64,000 nt of DNA from Puccinellia tenuiflora (taxonomy: Eukaryota; Streptophyta; Magnoliopsida; Poales; Poaceae): assembly GCA_012064385.1 (NCBI GenBank), contig QRDG01001874.1, positions 1 through 64,000 on the forward strand, read 5' to 3'. Numbering within the stretch: position 1 is the stretch's first letter; each line of letters starts with the position of its first letter. The notes beneath the pieces were generated by a model that was not told the origin of the DNA, did not search any database, and saw nothing but the letters and a program-made list of their open reading frames with translations. The translations under genes and the position numbers were made by a program. Below, in pieces: positions 1 to 11,104 of the stretch.

Positions 1-173
1 ATCCGTGCATATGATGATGGCCAACTGGTTCCCGTTGGCCCTGAAGGGAGACGCCCAGTCATGGCTCCTCAACCTCCCTAAGTGCTCCATCCGGTCCTGG
101 CGGGCACTGAAGGAGGCGTTTCTGGGGGCTTTCCAGGGCGGGTACCAGTGCCCGGGAGTTCCCAGTGACCTGC
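1..173 (+). pseudogene. Tat-A gag, N-terminal part (retrotransposon gag domain)
   Basis: The frame reads MMANWFPLALKGDAQSWLLN and continues through a conserved Trp/Leu-rich segment typical of the plant retrotransposon gag domain. The same peptide occurs in Tat-B at 59995-60150. Gag forms the virus-like particle of the element. The frame is cut after PSDL by the solo LTR that starts at 174 and resumes at 1947 with HDFKQL. The true start codon lies outside the window. Confidence 0.85.
169..173. repeat. Target site duplication CCTGC of the solo LTR (partner 1942-1946)
   Basis: CCTGC stands on both sides of the 174-1941 insertion. The uninterrupted Tat-B sequence at the same place (GACCTGCACGAC, about 60147) has a single copy, so this is a true 5-bp target duplication. 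Confidence 0.9.
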
Positions 174-1941
174 TGATGGCGGGTAGTTGAAGTCTCCCTC
201 AACTTCGCCAACAGTACTCTTGATACCCTGAAAAGAAAACAATAAATATAAGGGATAGGTTGAGCCTCCAAGTGCAGAGTATGTAGAAGTGGTAGTTTTT
301 TCCCCAAGAAGGTGACTCGAGGGTTTAATATCGAACTCTCGGGGAATCAGTAGTGTGGGTTTTATCTTCTTGTCCTTCTCTAGATTTCCTGCAAACAAAT
401 AGATTGCTTTGTGCCCTCAACCTCACCAAGTGGTTGTCAAGCACAAGGTGTGAGAATGATATTAAGATAATAAATGATGCAAAACAATAAATAAAAATGC
501 AATGGTGGTAAATAAATATGCTAGGATGGTAGTAGTGATGATGGATGGTATTTTTGGGGTTTTTAAATGTGAATGCAAGAAGTAAAAGTGTTTTTGTATT
601 TTCTGATTTTAAAATGGCTGAATGTAAAAGATGCTTAAAAATGGTTGGAAAGGTGTTTCTTATGATTAAAAATGGACCGGGGTTCATGGTTTCACACATG
701 CACTCTCTTTTCAATATAGTGTGGCAAACAAGTAGACATAGACTTAACATATGAGATTGCAAACAAGTTTAATCATGTTACTAATTATATGGGCATCACG
801 TCCTAACATAGAGACCTTTTGATTATTAGTCTCACTTATACTCCACCAAGATGTGAACTAAATCATGCACCTTAGGAATTAAGATAACATCAGAGTATAG
901 CTTTAAGATCAATGACATGAAGCTAAAATAAACACATGATGGATCTAATCTTAGGTAGAGGCAAGTCACTCCTCTTACCCTTCAACATGGTATTTTGGTT
1001 TATCCCTAGTGAGGCAACAAAGTAAGGTAAACACCCAATGGATCATGATATTCAAGTTGTCAGCTTATCACTTCACCACCCCCGTTACTCCAACTAATGC
1101 ACACGTTCCCCCACACACGCTCTCATAAACATGCTTGATCATAACAAGGATATAAGAACGGGGTACATAATATGCATCTACTTTCATAACTGAAACAAAC
1201 ATTGCAATCTCAACATATATTAACTCATAGAAAGATCCACCACAATGGTAATACAATGGTGACCGTAATCATGTTCAGCAGCTCATACGGTGCTATCTAA
1301 TGAAACTCAAGAGAGAGAGAGATACATATGCTACTGCCACAAACCCATAGTCCAGCGGTGGACTACTCCCTCTTCATCATGGAGCCGGTGGAGATGTCGA
1401 TGGAGAAGAAGGAGACCTCTCCGGCAGGGCTCTGCCAGAGTTCCCCCCCTCCGATCTTCAGCCTCCTGATCTCTGTTTCTGGTTTCTCTCGTGTGGCGGC
1501 TCCTCTGGAAAAACGTCGGGGGACCTCTTATATAGGCGTTTTTAGGTCACGAGGATGCTTATGGGCGAAGGATCGATGCAAATGGGGCCACGAGGGCCAA
1601 TTGGGATAGGCCCACGCGGCCTGGTACTGTGGCCGCGTGGGACCCCCCCTTTTGGTCTCCTGGCCTCCGTTCGTTGACTTCTTTCGCTCCTAAATCTTGT
1701 CCTTCCAAAATATTGACCCCCCTAAATTTATAGCTCATTATGACTTCGTTAAGGTCCTGAAACAAATAAAGAAAGAAAAAGGGGTTTTCTGCCTGCGCAG
1801 GATTAATTCCATAAAAAGGGTAAATCATTATAAATTATCAAAAATCATTAAATAACAGTAATATACCCCTTATATGATGCAAATATGAATGGAATATAAC
1901 TATTATAGTGCAAAGTTCATGTATGCATTTTAGATGCATCA
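174..1941 (-). mobile_element. Solo LTR (1768 bp) related to the RLX-1 LTR
   Basis: The block starts TGATGGCGGG, ends GATGCATCA and is flanked by CCTGC duplications, but it contains no internal domain. Its right part, about 1530-1941, aligns by eye with the RLX-1 LTRs (6540-6957 and 28866-29283), including CTTATATAGG, the AATAACAGTAATATACCCC stretch and the GCATCA end. Its left part is different and longer. On the minus strand CCTATATAAG (1527-1536 reversed) would be the TATA box, so the LTR is in minus orientation like RLX-1. It probably arose by LTR-LTR recombination. The short ORFs inside it have no recognisable domain. Confidence 0.85.
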
Positions 1942-1946
1942 CCTGC

Positions 1947-2759
1947 ACGACTTCAAGCAGCTTCCGGGTGAAACTCCTTGCAAGTTCATCCAACGCTTCA
2001 CCCAGAAGATGAACACCATCCCCTGCATCAAGGAGGAGCTGGTGATCCAGTCCTTCCACGCCAACATTCGACACACCCGGATGAGCGAGAGGTTGAGCAC
2101 TCATCGCATCGAGACCACCCGTGAGCTCTGGGAGCTCGCGGACCGTTGCGCCCGCGCAGAAGAGGGGTCAGAGTCCCCGGGGAGGAGGAACCTGAGGACA
2201 AGGTCACCCCCGCCAAGAGCAAGAAGCGGGACCCCGGTCCCGACAAGCGCGTCTTCGTCACCGAGCCTCTTCCCAAGAAGGCCAAGCCGGCCTCGACTTC
2301 GAGGGCGAGGAAGATCCATGGTTCCACGTCCACCCCAACGGCAACCACCTGCTCAAGGACTGCCGCCAAGTGAACGGCCTCGCCGTACGCACGCAACGTC
2401 AAGGCGGCGTGGTCGACCCAGGCGCCTGCTACAGCTGCGGACTCCCCAGGCACTACTCCCGGGACTGCCCCACAAGTCGCCAAGGCGATGGCGGCCGGGG
2501 GTGGGGACGTGGTGGAGGTCGTGGAGGCCGTGGTGGGGGGCGCGGAGGCCAAGGCGGACGCGGACCGAACAACCCAGAATTTACCGACAAGGGGGACACT
2601 CCGGCCCCTCAAGGTGGCGGCAACGGGCAATTCCAAGAGATCAACGGCGTCATCGGGTGCATCCACGGGGGAGCCTCCCTGCCTTCCTCCAACAGCGCCG
2701 ACAAGAGACTCGTCCGGGAGCTGAACACGGTCGCCTCGGCGCCGCTAAAGCCCCTGTAG
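1947..2759 (+). pseudogene. Tat-A gag, C-terminal part with zinc knuckle
   Basis: The peptide HDFKQLPGETPCKFIQRF continues the gag domain cut at 173. A frameshift near 2166 (one G short of Tat-B) moves the frame. Further on, around 2427-2471, comes a CCHC zinc knuckle read as CYSCGLPRHYSRDCP (C-x2-C-x4-H-x4-C), which binds nucleic acid in the nucleocapsid. An RG/GG-rich tail follows, about 2480-2575. The frame ends at a TAG (2757-2759) where Tat-B has a sense codon, so this stop is private to Tat-A. Confidence 0.8.
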
Positions 2760-3457
2760 TTGTCCAATCAGGTCATCACTTTCGACCCGGAAGATCATCC
2801 TGACAGCACCGTCGGGGTAGGGACACTGCCCCTCATCATGTCGGCCATCATCCACAACTTCAAGGTCACCAAGATGATGGTCGACGAAGACTCCAGCCTC
2901 AACCTGCTGACGATGAAGGTCTTGGCCACCCTGCAAATCACTTTCTCCCGCCTACAAGACACCGGCGTGTTCCAAGGCGTGAACGGGAACATCACGCAGC
3001 CTCTGGGGAAGATCACACTCCCAGTCATGTTCGGTGGCCCTGAGAACTTTGCACCGAGGAAATCATCTTCGACATCACCGACACGCCGCTCCCCTACAAT
3101 GGCATACTCGGCCGGCCTGCGCTGGCCAAGTTCATGGCCGTCTCCCACTTCACCTACAACATGATGAAAATCCCGGTGGCTTGGGGCGTGATCAAGGTCA
3201 AGGCCGACACCGACGATGCCATCTACTGCGTCCAGAAGCTGATCCAGACGGTGGCTGCAATGGCGGACGCTCGACAAGATGCGCAGGACGCTGGTGCCGA
3301 TGCACTCCCCGGGGGCGGATGGTACCCTGGGGGCTCGGGGCCGATTGCCTCCAAGAGGGCGCCATTCCATGGCGACCCGCAGATGACCAAGAAGGTGGCG
3401 CTCACAAGTGACGGTTCCCGCACCATCACCATCGGTGCCCACCTCATTGACAAATAG
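2760..3457 (+). pseudogene. Tat-A aspartic protease region, damaged
   Basis: This is the retropepsin segment between gag and RT. The active-site box reads MMVDEDSSLNLL, whereas Tat-B has MLVDGGSILNLL, so the glycine after the catalytic Asp is a Glu here and activity is unlikely. Around 3045-3060 a frame change separates the first piece (ends about 3164) from a second piece (from 3134) reading FMAVSHFTYNMMKIPVAWGV. The segment ends at TAG 3455-3457 after HLIDK. That stop is also present in Tat-B (see findings). Confidence 0.75.
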
Positions 3458-4960
3458 GAAAGCGCGCTCATCGCCTTTCTTCGGGAAAACTCTAACATCT
3501 TCGCATGGGAAGCGCCAGGTTTACCCGGCGTACCAAGGGAGGTGATCGAGCACAAACTGGTGGTAAACGCGGATGCCTGCCCCGTGAAGCAAGTTCTGGG
3601 AAAGCAGAGCAAGGAGAAGTTGGAGTTCATCGTCTCTAAGACCGACAAGCTACTGGAAGCCGGCGTCGTCAAGGTGGTGCCCCATCCCACTTGGGTAGCT
3701 AACCCTGTGGTGTACCAAAACTGATGACCTCCAAGCTGCGACTCTGCGTCAATTTCACAGACCTGAACAAGGCCTGCCCCAAGGACCCGTTCCCTCTCCC
3801 GCGCATCGACCAGATCGTGGATTCCATGGCCGCCTGCAAGTCGCTGTGTTTCCTGAATGCCTTCTCCGGGTATCACCAGATCTTGATGGCGGTTGAGGAC
3901 CAGGAGAAGACGGCCTTCATCACCCCCAAGGGCTGCTACTGCTACACCCGAATGCCTTTCGGCCTCCGGAACGCCGACGCTACCTTCCATTGCGTGATGC
4001 AGGCGTGCCTTGGGCCTCAGCTGGGCCGCAACGTTGAAGCGTACATCGACGACATCGTGGTCAAGATCAGGTTCTAGGACTCCCTCATCCAGGACTTGCA
4101 CGAGACCTTCGACAACCTCCGCCGGGTCAACTTCAAGCTCAACCCCGACAAGTGTGTGTTCGCGGTCCCATCCGGCAAGCTGATGTGTTTCCTAAACTCC
4201 CATCAGGGGATTGAGGTGAACCCCGTCAAGATTAAGGCCATCGAACAAATGGAGGCACCCCGGTGGGTCAAGGACGTGCGGCGCCTTAACGGGTGCATTA
4301 CCGCACTCGGGCGCTTCATCTCAAGGCCTGGAGAGTGGGCTTTGCCGTTCTTCAAGTTGCTCAAGAAATCGGGCCCCGTGGAATGGACCCCCGAAGCCGA
4401 GGAAGCTCTCCAATCACTCAAGCGCTACCTCACCTCACCGCCAATCCTCGTGGCCCCAGCGGAGAAGGAGCCTCTGCTGCTGTAGATCGCGGCCACCAAC
4501 CAGGTGATCAGCGTCGTCCTGGTGGCTGAACGCGATGCATCTCCGAAGAAGCCGAGCAAGGGTAAGCGTCCCGGGGATCCGTTCCCGGGGCAGTCAAGCA
4601 AGAAGGGGCGGCCAGGTGACCAGGGGTTCGAAGATCCCAGCACCCTGCCCCCTCACATCATCATCGAACCCCGCATCGAAGAAGACGAAGGAATCCACTC
4701 CAAGGCGAAGCAGCCGGGGGCTACTTCGACAACACCCCGGAGCGCCAAGGACGTGGGAGGCACCGAACCCGCAAAAGGCTCAGCGACCCGCAAGGTGCAG
4801 CACCCGGTCTACTTCATCAGCTCGGTGCTGCGTGACGCGCGGGAGCGATATCCCATGATGCAGAAGCTGCTGCTAGCAATCCTCATTGCTTCCCGCAAGA
4901 TGAGCCATACTTCGAGGGGCACCCGATCACGGTGGTGTCCAGTACAACCTGAGAAGCCCC
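3458..4960 (+). pseudogene. Tat-A reverse transcriptase and first RNase H
   Basis: After the shared stop the frame reads ESALIAFLREN, then the RT domain: EAGVVKVVPHPTWVANPV, LRLCVNFTDLNKACPKD, FLNAFSGYHQI and the catalytic YIDDIVVK at about 4042-4065. Both metal-binding aspartates of the DD pair are intact, unlike Tat-B. There is a small deletion near 3715 (YQN then a stop), a TAG at 4075-4077 and another at 4483-4485. RNase H follows (FFKLLKKSGPVEW to about 4950). It carries a low-complexity insert between VLVAERDA and HPVYFISS, then a frameshift near 4915 where the HYFEGHPITVVS-type motif is broken. Confidence 0.8.
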
Positions 4961-5540
4961 CTGGAGAACCCGATGGCCACTGGACACATCTCGGCGTGGG
5001 CCATGGAATCCAAGGCTTCGGGCTCAAGTTTGAGCACACGGACAACATCAAGAGCCAAGTGCTGGCTGACTTCATGGCCGAGTGGACCGAGACGGTGTTC
5101 GACGACCTGGAGGAGGAAACAAGCCTTCCCGGGAAGGAGGATCCCGACACCTGGACCATGCACTTCGACGGCTCCTACACCAAGGGGCAAGGAGGTGCTG
5201 GGGTCGTCCTCACCTCACCAACCGGCGACTGCCTGAAGTACATCGTCCAGATGCACTACAGAGGAAACATCTCCAACAACACGACGGAGTATGAAGGTCT
5301 GCTCGCGGGACTTCGTGCTGCCATCGGCCTCGGTGTGGGAAAGATCATTGTCAAGGGCGACTCTCAGCTAGTCATCAAGCAAATCAATAAGGAATACGCC
5401 TGTCCTCAGATGGCGCCATATGTCGAGGAAGTATGGAAGCTCCAGCGGCACTTCAGCAGCTTCAGAGCTGCTTACGTACCGCGGGAGGAGAACACATCTA
5501 CGGACGAGCTATCGCAACTAGCGTCCAAGTAGGAGCCGGT
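4961..5540 (+). pseudogene. Tat-A second RNase H (archaeal-type-like) domain
   Basis: The frame has a linker (FGLKFEHTDNIKSQVLADFM) and then an RNase H fold reading WTMHFDGSYTKGQGGAGVV, NNTTEYEGLLAGLRAAI and KGDSQLVIKQI. The Asp, Glu and Asp of these three motifs match the acidic catalytic set of RNase H. The domain ends TDELSQLASK and then TAG at 5530, where Tat-B has CGA (Arg). RLX-1 inserts just after, at 5541, and the polyprotein resumes at 29289. Confidence 0.8.
5536..5540. repeat. Target site duplication CCGGT of RLX-1 (partner 29284-29288)
   Basis: CCGGT stands directly left of the TGATAATCCC end at 5541 and directly right of the GCATCA end at 29283. Tat-B has a single CCGGT at the homologous place (about 63747). 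Confidence 0.95.
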
Positions 5541-6957
5541 TGATAATCCCCAAGAGCAAGGAATCACTGTAGCACAATTCGATAAGTATTTGAGTGTCGA
5601 ACCCACGAGGAGCTGAAGGTAAACTATCTATTTCTCTATAGCCCTATAACCCTCTTATATGGCCTTTTATGCAAAGCAATAAATTTGAGTATGAAAGGAA
5701 CTAACTAATGGAAACAAGTGATGTGGAGTAGGTTTATCTAGCAACAAGTTTCTTAGAGCAAGTTTTCTAATGCAAGTTTCTTAAAGTAGCAAGTAGCAAG
5801 GATCTCAATTAGCAAATATCTCAAGGGAGCAAATGTTCTGGCAATTGTTATTTCATTCGTGTGGTTGTCACAATTAGTGAAACACATGTTTTAGTCTTAA
5901 TTGTTTCTTCTAGGAGGGAGCCATAAATAGGTGTAGCCAAGTAAATAAGCAAATTACACAACTCTTATGATGGATCTCATGGCCAATTAAATGTGCAGCA
6001 CAAGAATTATTAAGACATAATTGTCCCACCATAGCCTTAAGTTCTAGGGTCCCCCATATATATCCCCCAATAGAGTAACTTCATGATTCGATCTCGGGTT
6101 TACATGTCCTCCCAAGTCTCCCTCACTCCATGGCCTTACCGGTGATCACCTTACATGCATTCCCCAACATATGCGTGCACTAATACATTGTACATCAAGA
6201 CAATCATAAAAGATAACAAAACTTGTATGCAACCGATCAACGAACTATTTCACTATTGCCATGAACAAATCACTTCTCAAACATAGATGGAGAGACACAA
6301 TAGATCAAGGGAAAAGTATATTGCATCATACATCATGTTTGCCAAGAGTTTACAGTGGAGAGATGGAGATGATCTTGCTATAGATGTTGATGATGAACAC
6401 GCCGGAGGGGGGTGGAGCCCTCTGGAGGTGGATTCCGGCGGCGTTTCCCCCCTCCGATCTTCTCCGGCGGCAGCCTTCTGTCTCTCTATTTCTGGTTTTG
6501 TGTTTCTGTGCCGCATCATCGCGAAACTCCTCGGGGGGCTCTTTATATAGGAGTTTTTAGGTCACGAGGAAGCTTCGGGAAGAAGGATCATCGCAAACGG
6601 AGCCACGAGGCCCAAAAGATGTGGGCCCACGCGGCCAGGTATAGGGGCCGCGTGGGGCACCCTCTTTTGGCCCTCCGGCTTCCGTTTGCTTGCTTCCTTC
6701 GCTTCGAGGTCTTCCTCCTTCCAAAAAAATGATACCCATAAATTTCCAGCTCATTATGGCGTTGTTAAGGCCCTGAAATAAATAAGGAAAGAAATAGGGT
6801 TTTTCTGCCTGTGCAGGATTAATTCTATAAATAGGGGAAATCATTATTAATTACCAAAATTTATTAAATAACAGTAATATACCCCTTATATGATGCAAAT
6901 ATGAATGGAATACAAGTATTATAGTGCAAAGTTCATGTATGCATTTTACATGCATCA
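5541..6957 (-). repeat. RLX-1 3' LTR (left copy, 1417 bp)
   Basis: Plus-strand ends are TGATAATCCC and TGCATCA. It matches 27871-29283 almost base for base, with scattered substitutions and a few single-base indels. On the minus strand CTATATAAAG (6541-6550 reversed) is a plausible TATA box. The small ORFs here (6277-6844) are shadows of LTR sequence. Confidence 0.92.
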
Positions 6958-6970
6958 CATCCCCAAGCTT
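6958..6970 (-). other. RLX-1 polypurine tract-like motif
   Basis: On the minus strand AAGCTTGGGGATG abuts the 3' LTR (its TG begins at 6957). Purine-rich sequence in this place primes plus-strand DNA synthesis. The same 13-mer recurs four more times inside RLX-1 (20373, 21074, 21133 and 27294; see findings). Confidence 0.65.
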
Positions 6971-7570
6971 AACTCATGCTCGTCCTCGAGTATGGAAGTG
7001 ATAAAACTAACATGAACTTTGCAATATAACTAGCATGAACTTTGCAATATAACAACAATATGGATATAAAAGATGATTGCTACTGCTACATAAAGTCAAA
7101 TGATTCATTGTTCAAAGAAGTAGCAATGTGCAAACAGTTTATAAAGTGATATCAAGTATTCAATGCAAGGATGTTCAATGATAGTTCACAAAGTGTAACA
7201 TAAAAGATAGTAATATGGACCACATGTATGCAATATGATAAGTAAGAACATCCTACATAGGTCATAGAGTGAAGATGAAAATCTGAATATAAAATATGGA
7301 CACTTTGGAAAAGATATATAAATGAGTAGAGGTAAAACATGCATAAGTTTCATCTATCCTCCAAACTATTCTACTTAAGTTATTGATTGCAATGGTAATA
7401 CTTGGTGTCAAGCTCTCATTCCCCTATCATAGCATCTTGGTAAAGCAAATATGAGTAGTGGCCTTGATAAAGCAAAGGTTAGATGTCTCATGCCCCTTAA
7501 ATACAAGTACCTACACCATGATTACTCATCTTGGGAAACAAAGCAAGTTTAAGTTATCTATCATTGTAAG
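6971..7570 (-). other. RLX-1 internal non-coding segment (3' part)
   Basis: AT-rich sequence with no ORF or domain that I can support. It is the last piece of the RLX-1 interior before the polypurine motif. It contains a local duplication of ACTAGCATGAACTTTGCAATATAAC around 7000-7050. Confidence 0.6.
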
Positions 7571-7693
7571 TAATAATGGTATTATCAAGAGCCTCAACTG
7601 GGGTACCTCTTGTCCCATGATATGGATCAAGCCCACATCGAAACAACAAGACAAACAAACATAATGAACAACCTCAACACCCTTTTTATTTAC
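7571..7693. repeat. 123-bp direct repeat flanking the CACTA, left copy (right copy 19270-19392)
   Basis: Both copies start TAATAATGGTATTATC and end CTTTTT(A/C)TTTAC. I count two mismatches in 123 bp. The right copy starts immediately after the CACTA terminus at 19269. The left copy is followed directly by CACTA-internal sequence with no left terminus. This is far longer than the usual 3-bp CACTA target duplication. Confidence 0.9.
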
Positions 7694-7724
7694 AAACATA
7701 AGGAATACCCCGCTAACCGCGGCC

Positions 7725-10700
7725 GTGCAGGACCCTCATGTTCAAGAACTTCTTCTCAGCAACACATCGGCCGATAGACGAAAGTCTAAGCTGGATCAAC
7801 TGGAGGTAGACTCGAGAACTCCGTTGTATGGCCCAGCTAGCGGGACGGAGGAGAGCCGTCTGAGAGCAGCTCTCGATATTCTGGAGATGAAGGCAAAACA
7901 CAAATGGTCGGATACAAGCGTGGACGACCTCTTCGGATGGATGAAGACGCACTTTCCTGAAGGTAACACGTGTGCCGGTAGCCTAAATGAGGCAAAGAAA
8001 ATCGTGTGCCCTCTCGATTTACCGCACAAGAAATACCACGCCTGCATCGGTGACTGTGTAATTTATCGAAATGAGCACGCCAACCTCGATACATGCCCAG
8101 TGTGCGGCGAATCTCGATACAAGAGAGGGACGAGAAAAGCTCCTCGAAAAGTTGTGTGGTACTTCCCGCTCAGGCCCCGTCTCCAGCGGTACTTCGCGGA
8201 CCCCAAGGAAGCTAAGCTCATGCGCTGGCACGCGGAAAGGAAGGAGGCGGTGAAGAAGGATCTGGATCGGGTTGAAAACCCAGTGCTGACACACCCTTCG
8301 GATGCAAGCCAGTGGAAGGCATTAGACGGTGAGTATTACGAAGAATTTGGAAAAGAAGCAAGGAACATCAGGCTGGGTGCGAGCACCGACGGGCTCAATC
8401 TGTTTGGCAACCAGAGCAGCAAGCACAGCACTTGGCCCGTGTTTGTATGGATGTACAACCTCCCCCCATGGCTATGCCTGAAGAAGAAGTACATACACAT
8501 GAGTATCCTAATCCAAGGGCCGACGCAACCAGGGAGCGATATCAACCTGTATCTCGGGCTATTGAAGGAGGAGCTAGATGGTTTGTGGGAGGAAGGGATA
8601 GAAACTTGGGACGCCTATGGGCAAGAAACTTTCCGTATGAAAGCTGCACTGCTCACGACAGTGCAGGACTATCTCGGATACGGATATATCGCGTGCCAGG
8701 TGTGCCACGGACACAAGGCATGTGTGAGGTGCATGGAAAAGACGCCATTTGTACAGCTGAGTAAGGATGGGTCTTCGAAAACCGTCTACATGAGGCATCG
8801 AATGTGGCTACCCGAGAATGACCCGTGGAGGCAGCGTGGAGATCTGTTCAATGGGAAGGATGAGCCCGAAACAGCTCCACGTAAGCGTAGCGGCGAAGAG
8901 ATCGATACTCTGTTGAAAAACTGGAAAGACTGCCCTCCGTCGGGTAAGATAAAGAAGCAAAAGCGGAAGAAAGGAGATAAGAAGAATAAAAAGGATCCTG
9001 GGCCGCTCTTGGGGGTATGGAAAAGGAGGTCCGTGTTTTGGGACTTGCCGTACTGGAAGATCCTCGGTACGCCTCATTGCCTTGATGTCATGCATATCAC
9101 GAAGAACATCTGCGAGAGCTTGCTTGGCACTATGCTCAACATGCTCAACACCAAAGACGGGTCGAAATCAAGACGCGACCTGATGGCCCTGAATATCAGA
9201 AAAGAGCTTCACTTGGATCCGGATGAGGAGGAGACGGATAATCGCAAGCGCAAAAGGGCGGCTAAGCATAGCGAAACTCCTCGCCCCTCCTGCTTCACTC
9301 TAACTCCTGACGACCTCGAACAATTCATCAACTGCCTCCTAGGAGTCAAATATCCTGTAGGCTACGCAGGGCTGATTCGCAGATGGCTGGACCCGACAAA
9401 AAAAATATTCAGCGGGATGAAGTCTCATGACTGTCACGTCATGATGACGCAGATACTTCCAGTTGCAATACGCGGGATAATGGAACCGCACGTTCGTGCA
9501 ACGTTGACTGGCCTCTGTGGCTTCTTCGACGTCATCACTCGGAAGTCGATAACCGTCAAGAAACTTGGGAGGCTGCAGGAAGAGATCGTCACCATCTTAT
9601 GCGAGATGGAGATGTACTTCCCGCCCGCATTCTTTGACATCATGGTCCATCTGCTGGTGCATATAGTAGACGATATCGAGGATCTCGGGCCGGCATTCCT
9701 TCACAACATGATGGCGTTAGAAAGAATGAACGGGTTCATCAAAGGATATGTTCGTAACAGGGCACATCCGGACGGAAGCATCGTCCAAGGCTTTCTCACC
9801 GAGGAGTGCATCTCTTTCTGCAAGAATTATCTAAACGAGGATGACCCACGTCCGCTTGGTTTGCCCGCCAGCAAGCACGCTGGCAGGTTTGATGGAGTAG
9901 GCCACGATACTGGCAAGAGGGAACTGGACGTGGATCAAGATGGTAGAAGAACTGACTTTAACAGGGCCCACTTAGTAGCGCTACAGCACATGACCGATGT
10001 CGAGCCTTGGGTGGAGGAGCACATAACCATGATCAAAAACACCGCTAACTGGCCGATGATGGAAGAAGAGGTATTTAGAGCGCACAACTCCTCTTTCGCG
10101 CGCTGGTTCAAAGACCAGATTGATGCCAATCCCCCGCCAATGACAAGCAATGGAGACAAAATGCTATTGGCCTTGTCTTATGGGCCCTCGCCCAACCTCA
10201 TGACTTATCAGAAATACGACATCAACGGTTACACATTCTATACGGAGGAGAGAGACAAAAGAAGCGACTACCAGAACTCGGGTGTGACGATGGAATCATA
10301 CACGGGTGAAGAGAAGAAAAGATACTACGGAAGGATCGAGGAAATCTGGGAGCTCGACTACGTCGGGGAGAAGCTACCAATGTTCCGTGTCAGATGGGCT
10401 ACGGACGTCACAAAAGAAGACAAGTATTTCACAACCATGCGTATGCCCGACAAATCCAAGACCAAGAACCCCACCGCGCAAAATGAGCCATGGATACTGG
10501 CTAAGCACGTCGAGCAATGCTTCTTCATAACCGACCCGTCTAGGCCCAGCCGTGTTGTCGTAAGGAGAGGAAAAAGGGCCCTCGTCGGAATGGATGGAGT
10601 CGCCAACGAGAAAGACTTCGACGGCCTCGTCGGAGACCCAATGATGGAAGAAACCGATGAAGACGATAAAATATACAAACTAAGAAGAACAAGGACGACG

Positions 10701-10805
10701 CTACCTAGGTCAGGTCTTCCTCCGTACACAAGAAGGAGTCACGATGAAGATACCGGTGGGGTCACAAAGACTAAGCGGAAGGGCAAGCAGAAGAGAAGAG
10801 TGTGA
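7725..10805 (+). CDS. TNP2-type CACTA transposase, N-terminally truncated
   Basis: An uninterrupted frame of about 1026 residues encodes the catalytic transposase that cuts CACTA ends. There is no credible start: the frame is open leftwards into the junction at 7694, and the first residues (QDPHVQELLLSN) correspond to a point well inside full-length TNP2. Visible parts, in residues of this frame, are a Cys pair CPVCG near 125, the Transposase_21 core beginning with LGASTDGLNLFG (Asp near 222), NLPPWLCLKKKY, a zinc-finger-like stretch CQVCHGHKACVRC, and LDVMHITKN (Asp near 454). A DUF4218-type segment LLVHIVDDIEDLGP lies near 642, a DUF4216-type segment YYGRIEEIWELDYVG near 866, and the C-tail is Lys/Arg-rich. 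It lacks the N-terminal transposase-associated domain. No stops or frameshifts suggest recent decay or recent movement. Confidence 0.9.
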   Translation: MQDPHVQELLLSNTSADRRKSKLDQLEVDSRTPLYGPASGTEESRLRAALDILEMKAKHKWSDTSVDDLFGWMKTHFPEGNTCAGSLNEAKKIVCPLDLPHKKYHACIGDCVIYRNEHANLDTCPVCGESRYKRGTRKAPRKVVWYFPLRPRLQRYFADPKEAKLMRWHAERKEAVKKDLDRVENPVLTHPSDASQWKALDGEYYEEFGKEARNIRLGASTDGLNLFGNQSSKHSTWPVFVWMYNLPPWLCLKKKYIHMSILIQGPTQPGSDINLYLGLLKEELDGLWEEGIETWDAYGQETFRMKAALLTTVQDYLGYGYIACQVCHGHKACVRCMEKTPFVQLSKDGSSKTVYMRHRMWLPENDPWRQRGDLFNGKDEPETAPRKRSGEEIDTLLKNWKDCPPSGKIKKQKRKKGDKKNKKDPGPLLGVWKRRSVFWDLPYWKILGTPHCLDVMHITKNICESLLGTMLNMLNTKDGSKSRRDLMALNIRKELHLDPDEEETDNRKRKRAAKHSETPRPSCFTLTPDDLEQFINCLLGVKYPVGYAGLIRRWLDPTKKIFSGMKSHDCHVMMTQILPVAIRGIMEPHVRATLTGLCGFFDVITRKSITVKKLGRLQEEIVTILCEMEMYFPPAFFDIMVHLLVHIVDDIEDLGPAFLHNMMALERMNGFIKGYVRNRAHPDGSIVQGFLTEECISFCKNYLNEDDPRPLGLPASKHAGRFDGVGHDTGKRELDVDQDGRRTDFNRAHLVALQHMTDVEPWVEEHITMIKNTANWPMMEEEVFRAHNSSFARWFKDQIDANPPPMTSNGDKMLLALSYGPSPNLMTYQKYDINGYTFYTEERDKRSDYQNSGVTMESYTGEEKKRYYGRIEEIWELDYVGEKLPMFRVRWATDVTKEDKYFTTMRMPDKSKTKNPTAQNEPWILAKHVEQCFFITDPSRPSRVVVRRGKRALVGMDGVANEKDFDGLVGDPMMEETDEDDKIYKLRRTRTTLPRSGLPPYTRRSHDEDTGGVTKTKRKGKQKRRV

Positions 10806-11104
10806 TCAAGAATAGTACTGTGTATCTACTTCATAAACTCCTATCGATGGCGACTCGGAAACCATCATTTTATATTACATGTGTCTTGTACTGACACATA
10901 GGCGTCAGGCTTCGAGGTTCTGTTTGTGATCTAACTATTCGGAACTTGCTTACTCTGTGAAGAACTCAAGTGAAAAGACAACTTGTATGGTGCTATTTTT
11001 TCTAGTTTTAATGACTAGAAACTATAAAATGCAGAAAGAAAACAATAATATCACTGTTTACCGCCGGCGGTTTGGGTTGAATCGCCGGGGCTACTGCTAT
11101 GCGG
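10806..11104 (+). other. Spacer downstream of TNP2 within the CACTA
   Basis: About 300 bp without a gene. TTTTTTCTAGT and ACTAGAAAC (10995-11022) form an imperfect mirror that resembles the CACTA terminus. A CCGCCGGCGGT copy lies near 11061-11071. The 3' UTR of TNP2 should end here; I see no clear polyadenylation signal. Confidence 0.5.

Noticed and set aside
2028..2666. 212-aa minus-strand ORF
   Set aside because: Antisense shadow of Tat-A gag including its RG-rich tail.
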